This document shows positions 4,912-6,765 of a stretch of DNA of 6,765 bases, in pieces. The DNA is from JAICLL01 sp035252155 (GTDB lineage: Bacteria; Planctomycetota; Planctomycetia; Pirellulales; JAICIG01), in the NCBI GenBank assembly GCA_035252155.1, contig DATFDL010000208.1:1-6765 (forward strand). The letters run 5' to 3'. The notes beneath the pieces were generated by a model. The model worked only from the letters and a program-made list of their open reading frames with translations. It was not told the origin of the DNA and searched no databases. Every line of letters begins with the position of its first letter. Positions within the stretch are counted from its first letter, which is position 1. The position numbers and the translations under genes are program-made.

Positions 4912-5685
4912 ATGCGTGCCTTCGCCGTCGCCGCTCATCCCGATGACATCGAATTCGTAATGGCGGGCACGCTCATTCGCTTGCGCGACGCGGGGTACGA
5001 GATTCACTATATGAACCTCGCCAACGGCTGTTGCGGCTCGACTGAGCACGACGCCCCAACCACCGCTCGGTTGCGCCGCGACGAAGCGATCGCCGCCTGC
5101 CGCTCGATCGAGGCGGTGTTTCACGAAAGCCTGGTGAACGATCTGGAGATTTTTTACGACCGGCCGACGTTAGGCAAACTGGCGGCGGTGATGCGCGAGG
5201 TATCGCCCGAGATCGTGCTCACGCATGCGCCGGTCGATTACATGGAAGACCATGTCAACGCCTGCCGCCTGGCGGTGACGGCGGCTTTCGCCCGCTGCAT
5301 GCCGAATTTCGCGACCGCCCCGCCCCGGCCAGCCACAACTCAGCCGGTGACCATTTACCATGCACAGCCACACGGCAATCGCACGCCGCTGGGCGAAGTG
5401 GTGACGCCGCAACTGTTTGTCGATGTCACCGACTGCTTGAATGAAAAAACCGCCATGCTGGCCTGCCATCAGAGTCAGAAGCGATGGCTCGATGAGAGCC
5501 AAGGACTCGATTCGTATTTGCACGCGATGCACGACTTGTCGCGCGAGGTCGGCCGCATGTCGGGCCGCTTTGAATACGCCGAGGGCTGGCGGCGGCATCT
5601 GCACCTGGGGTTTTGCGCGGCCGACGCCGATCCGCTTTCGGCGGCCCTGCGCAATTGGTCGTTCGTCCGGTCGATGACGGGCTGA
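4912..5685 (+). CDS. PIG-L (LmbE-like) zinc-dependent deacetylase
   Basis: Product of 257 residues of the PIG-L fold, whose members remove N-acetyl groups from sugars or related small molecules. The N-terminal zinc motif AHPDDIEF (8-15) provides His9 and Asp12, and HAPVDYMEDHVNA (105-117) provides the second histidine (His114); Asp11 is the expected catalytic base. It also has NLANGCCGS (35-43), DLEIFYDRPTLGK (77-89), HAQPHGN (150-156), ACHQSQKRWLDESQG (184-198), and MSGRFEYAEGWRRHLHLGF (216-234), segments I associate with one widespread PIG-L subgroup of unknown substrate. The ATG at 4912 starts directly at the first beta strand; an in-frame ATG at 4810 would add 34 unconserved residues overlapping the candidate promoter. 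There is no signal peptide, so it is probably cytoplasmic. The next gene is convergent, its stop nine bases away. Confidence 0.93.
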   Translation: MRAFAVAAHPDDIEFVMAGTLIRLRDAGYEIHYMNLANGCCGSTEHDAPTTARLRRDEAIAACRSIEAVFHESLVNDLEIFYDRPTLGKLAAVMREVSPEIVLTHAPVDYMEDHVNACRLAVTAAFARCMPNFATAPPRPATTQPVTIYHAQPHGNRTPLGEVVTPQLFVDVTDCLNEKTAMLACHQSQKRWLDESQGLDSYLHAMHDLSREVGRMSGRFEYAEGWRRHLHLGFCAADADPLSAALRNWSFVRSMTG

Positions 5686-5694
5686 TGGCAGGAC

Positions 5695-6075
5695 TCAACT
5701 CATCATCGTGCCCAAGATGAATAATCCGCCCATGCAGAGCATCACCAGCGAGCCGACGACGACCCCCAGCACCGCGAACAGCTTTTTGCGCTGCTGAAAA
5801 AGGCCGGCAACGCCTAATCCGATGCCGCACAAGCCGAGGAACATGCCGCCGATGATCACCAGCCCCGTGGCGATTGCCACGGGAGAGTTTTCATCGACTC
5901 CGCCAGGCGTTGAAGCTTGGAGTACGCCGGCGATGACGATGCAGATGAATTCGAGCAGGCCAACCGCCAGCCCAATAACGAGCGATGCAATGCCCAGGCC
6001 CGAATGCTTTGACGATTCGTGCTCGCGATCAAAATACCCGCCATAACCGGCCTGGTACGGGTTAGAATAGCTCAT
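5695..6075 (-). CDS. Small three-helix membrane protein (DUF4190-like)
   Basis: A 126-residue protein of unknown function. A short polar N-terminus rich in Tyr, Gly and Ser (1-24) is followed by three hydrophobic segments, about 26-53 (GLGIASLVIGLAVGL onward), 66-93 and 99-122. A QQRKK turn (95-99) lies between the last two. The GLGIASLVIGL opening resembles DUF4190-type proteins, but this is only a resemblance. The ATG at 6075 is chosen over one at 6174 because AGGA lies six bases upstream and because the extra 33 residues would be unconserved and would cover the neighbouring divergent gene's start. It is probably in the cytoplasmic membrane. Only 20 bases separate its start from that of the divergent pseudogene. 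Confidence 0.8.
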   Translation of the reverse strand: MSYSNPYQAGYGGYFDREHESSKHSGLGIASLVIGLAVGLLEFICIVIAGVLQASTPGGVDENSPVAIATGLVIIGGMFLGLCGIGLGVAGLFQQRKKLFAVLGVVVGSLVMLCMGGLFILGTMMS

Positions 6076-6095
6076 ACATGATCCTGGGGTGAGGA

Positions 6096-6520
6096 ATGCT
6101 CCGATTCTGGCAAAGCCGCAATACGATGACAAGGGTTTTGAGGTTGCGATTCTCCGCCGCGTCGTTTGTGGCAATTGTGATTGTCACCAGTTGGGCGTCT
6201 TGAAACGCTTTGTCGACAGTTTTGACTTCGTGCGAATGAAGCCCGACAAGTCGGTTATCGTGGGCGATCTGCCCGAGAATGCGACCGTGCAAGTGCTGGC
6301 CGAGCCGGGCGTGGCATACGCGGTGTACGTGCGCGGCCGCAGTTCCGCCGAGCTGCGGTTGAAATTGCCCCAAGGCGTCTATCGGGCCGAATGGTTGAAT
6401 CCGCGCAGCGGCCAGGTCGATGGAACCGCCGAAGTCAAATCAGCGGGCGACCCCGTAACGCTGAGGTCGCCGGCCTACGACGAGGACATCGTGTTGGCAA
6501 TCCTGCGCAGCGATCAGTAG
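6096..6520 (+). pseudogene. Remnant of a secreted protein: signal peptide joined out of frame to a collagen-binding-type C-terminal domain
   Basis: Two frames hold the two ends of one apparent gene. From ATG 6096 (or 6126), a 35-residue peptide with an Arg-rich N-region and the hydrophobic core FSAASFVAIVIVTSWAS looks like a signal peptide and stops at TGA 6201-6203. In another frame, about 6188-6520 encodes 110 residues starting QLGVLKRFVDSFDFVRMKPD and containing VAYAVYVRGRS, LRLKLPQGVYRAEWLNPR and a DEDIVLAI ending. This resembles the C-terminal putative collagen-binding domain (Collagen_bind_2) that normally follows a DUF4038 glycosidase-like barrel. The barrel of several hundred residues is absent. 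An internal deletion near 6183-6203 with loss of frame is the simplest explanation. A GTG at 6089 opens the second frame, but its first ~33 residues are only the signal-peptide region misread. Confidence 0.7.
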
Positions 6521-6571
6521 TGCTCGTTCAAGTATAATCGATGGTTAAGATTGGCATCGAAGAGTCACCAT

Positions 6572-6761
6572 GGGTGCCACGGCATCCGCCGCGGCGCGGT
6601 TGGCATCAGCCCGACGCGCGGCATAAATCGCCGCGGCGGACGCCGTGCGGGAACCGGTCCGAATGTCGGGCCGACGAGCGGATCCACACGGCGTCCGTCG
6701 CAGCGATCGCGATTCCGCAAATCGCGACGTCACTCGCGCTGCGACGGATGCCGTGGCACCC
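6572..6761. repeat. 190-bp multi-armed palindromic element
   Basis: The outer ends are a perfect 17-bp inverted repeat, GGGTGCCACGGCATCCG (6572-6588) with 6745-6761. Inside are three consecutive perfect inverted repeats: 6585-6596 with 6629-6640 (12 bp), 6637-6647 with 6687-6697 (11 bp), and 6694-6705 with 6737-6748 (12 bp). Each arm overlaps the next by a few bases, so all four stems could be drawn as a cloverleaf or four-way junction. There are no GTAG ends and no plausible gene. It may be a mobile palindromic element, a structured RNA or a transcription-end structure. The 50 bases between the pseudogene stop and this element hold an isolated TATAAT (6533-6538) with no -35 partner. Confidence 0.85.
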
Positions 6762-6765
6762 CGCC

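Noticed and set aside
6533..6538. A perfect TATAAT box after the pseudogene
   Set aside because: No -35 sequence lies at suitable spacing and no gene follows within the window.
6545..6733. A 62-codon open frame on the minus strand
   Set aside because: It lies within the multi-armed palindrome and reflects repeat composition rather than a gene.

Overview
This is a GC-rich bacterial window. It most resembles a planctomycete, probably of the Pirellulales type. That is an inference from the mix of genes (an HPDD-type PIG-L deacetylase, a small three-helix membrane protein, the remnant of a secreted collagen-binding-domain protein), from weak Shine-Dalgarno signals and from the dense short intergenic repeats. 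No rRNA, tRNA, CRISPR array or transposase gene is visible.

Layout from left to right. Positions 1-1533 (minus) hold a 5'-complete, 3'-truncated gene joining a BioF2/CelD-like GNAT acetyltransferase to a proline-dehydrogenase-like domain. The two are linked by a peptide encoded by an inverted pair of heptamer repeat arrays. Divergent to it on the plus strand are hisI (1716-2123, histidine biosynthesis) and a DegT/DnrJ/EryC1-type PLP aminotransferase (2354-3589). A RimK-like ATP-grasp ligase (3781-4764) lies convergent on the minus strand. It is followed by a divergent PIG-L deacetylase (4912-5685, plus), a small membrane protein (5695-6075, minus), and a decayed gene (6096-6520, plus) in which a signal peptide is joined out of frame to a collagen-binding-type C-terminus. 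The right edge is a 190-bp multi-armed palindrome. Strand alternates often and no multi-gene operon is evident; only hisI and the aminotransferase run in the same direction, 230 bp apart. The genes do not form one pathway. They look like housekeeping and accessory functions separated by repeats.

The most unusual aspect is the repeats. At least four sequence families share one architecture: a GTAG tetranucleotide followed directly by a hairpin, often as two such units in inverted orientation with GTAG at both outer ends. This is the architecture of REP/BIME elements, the substrates of RAYT (TnpA-REP) transposases. They occur as a 70-bp pair in two copies flanking hisI, as a single unit on the hisI stop codon, as a degenerate unit on the aminotransferase stop codon, as a perfect 33-bp inverted repeat between convergent genes, and as a pair lying in frame inside the ATP-grasp coding sequence, where it supplies about 32 residues. 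With the repeat-derived linker of the acetyltransferase fusion, this makes two genes in under 7 kb whose proteins appear to contain repeat-derived peptide.
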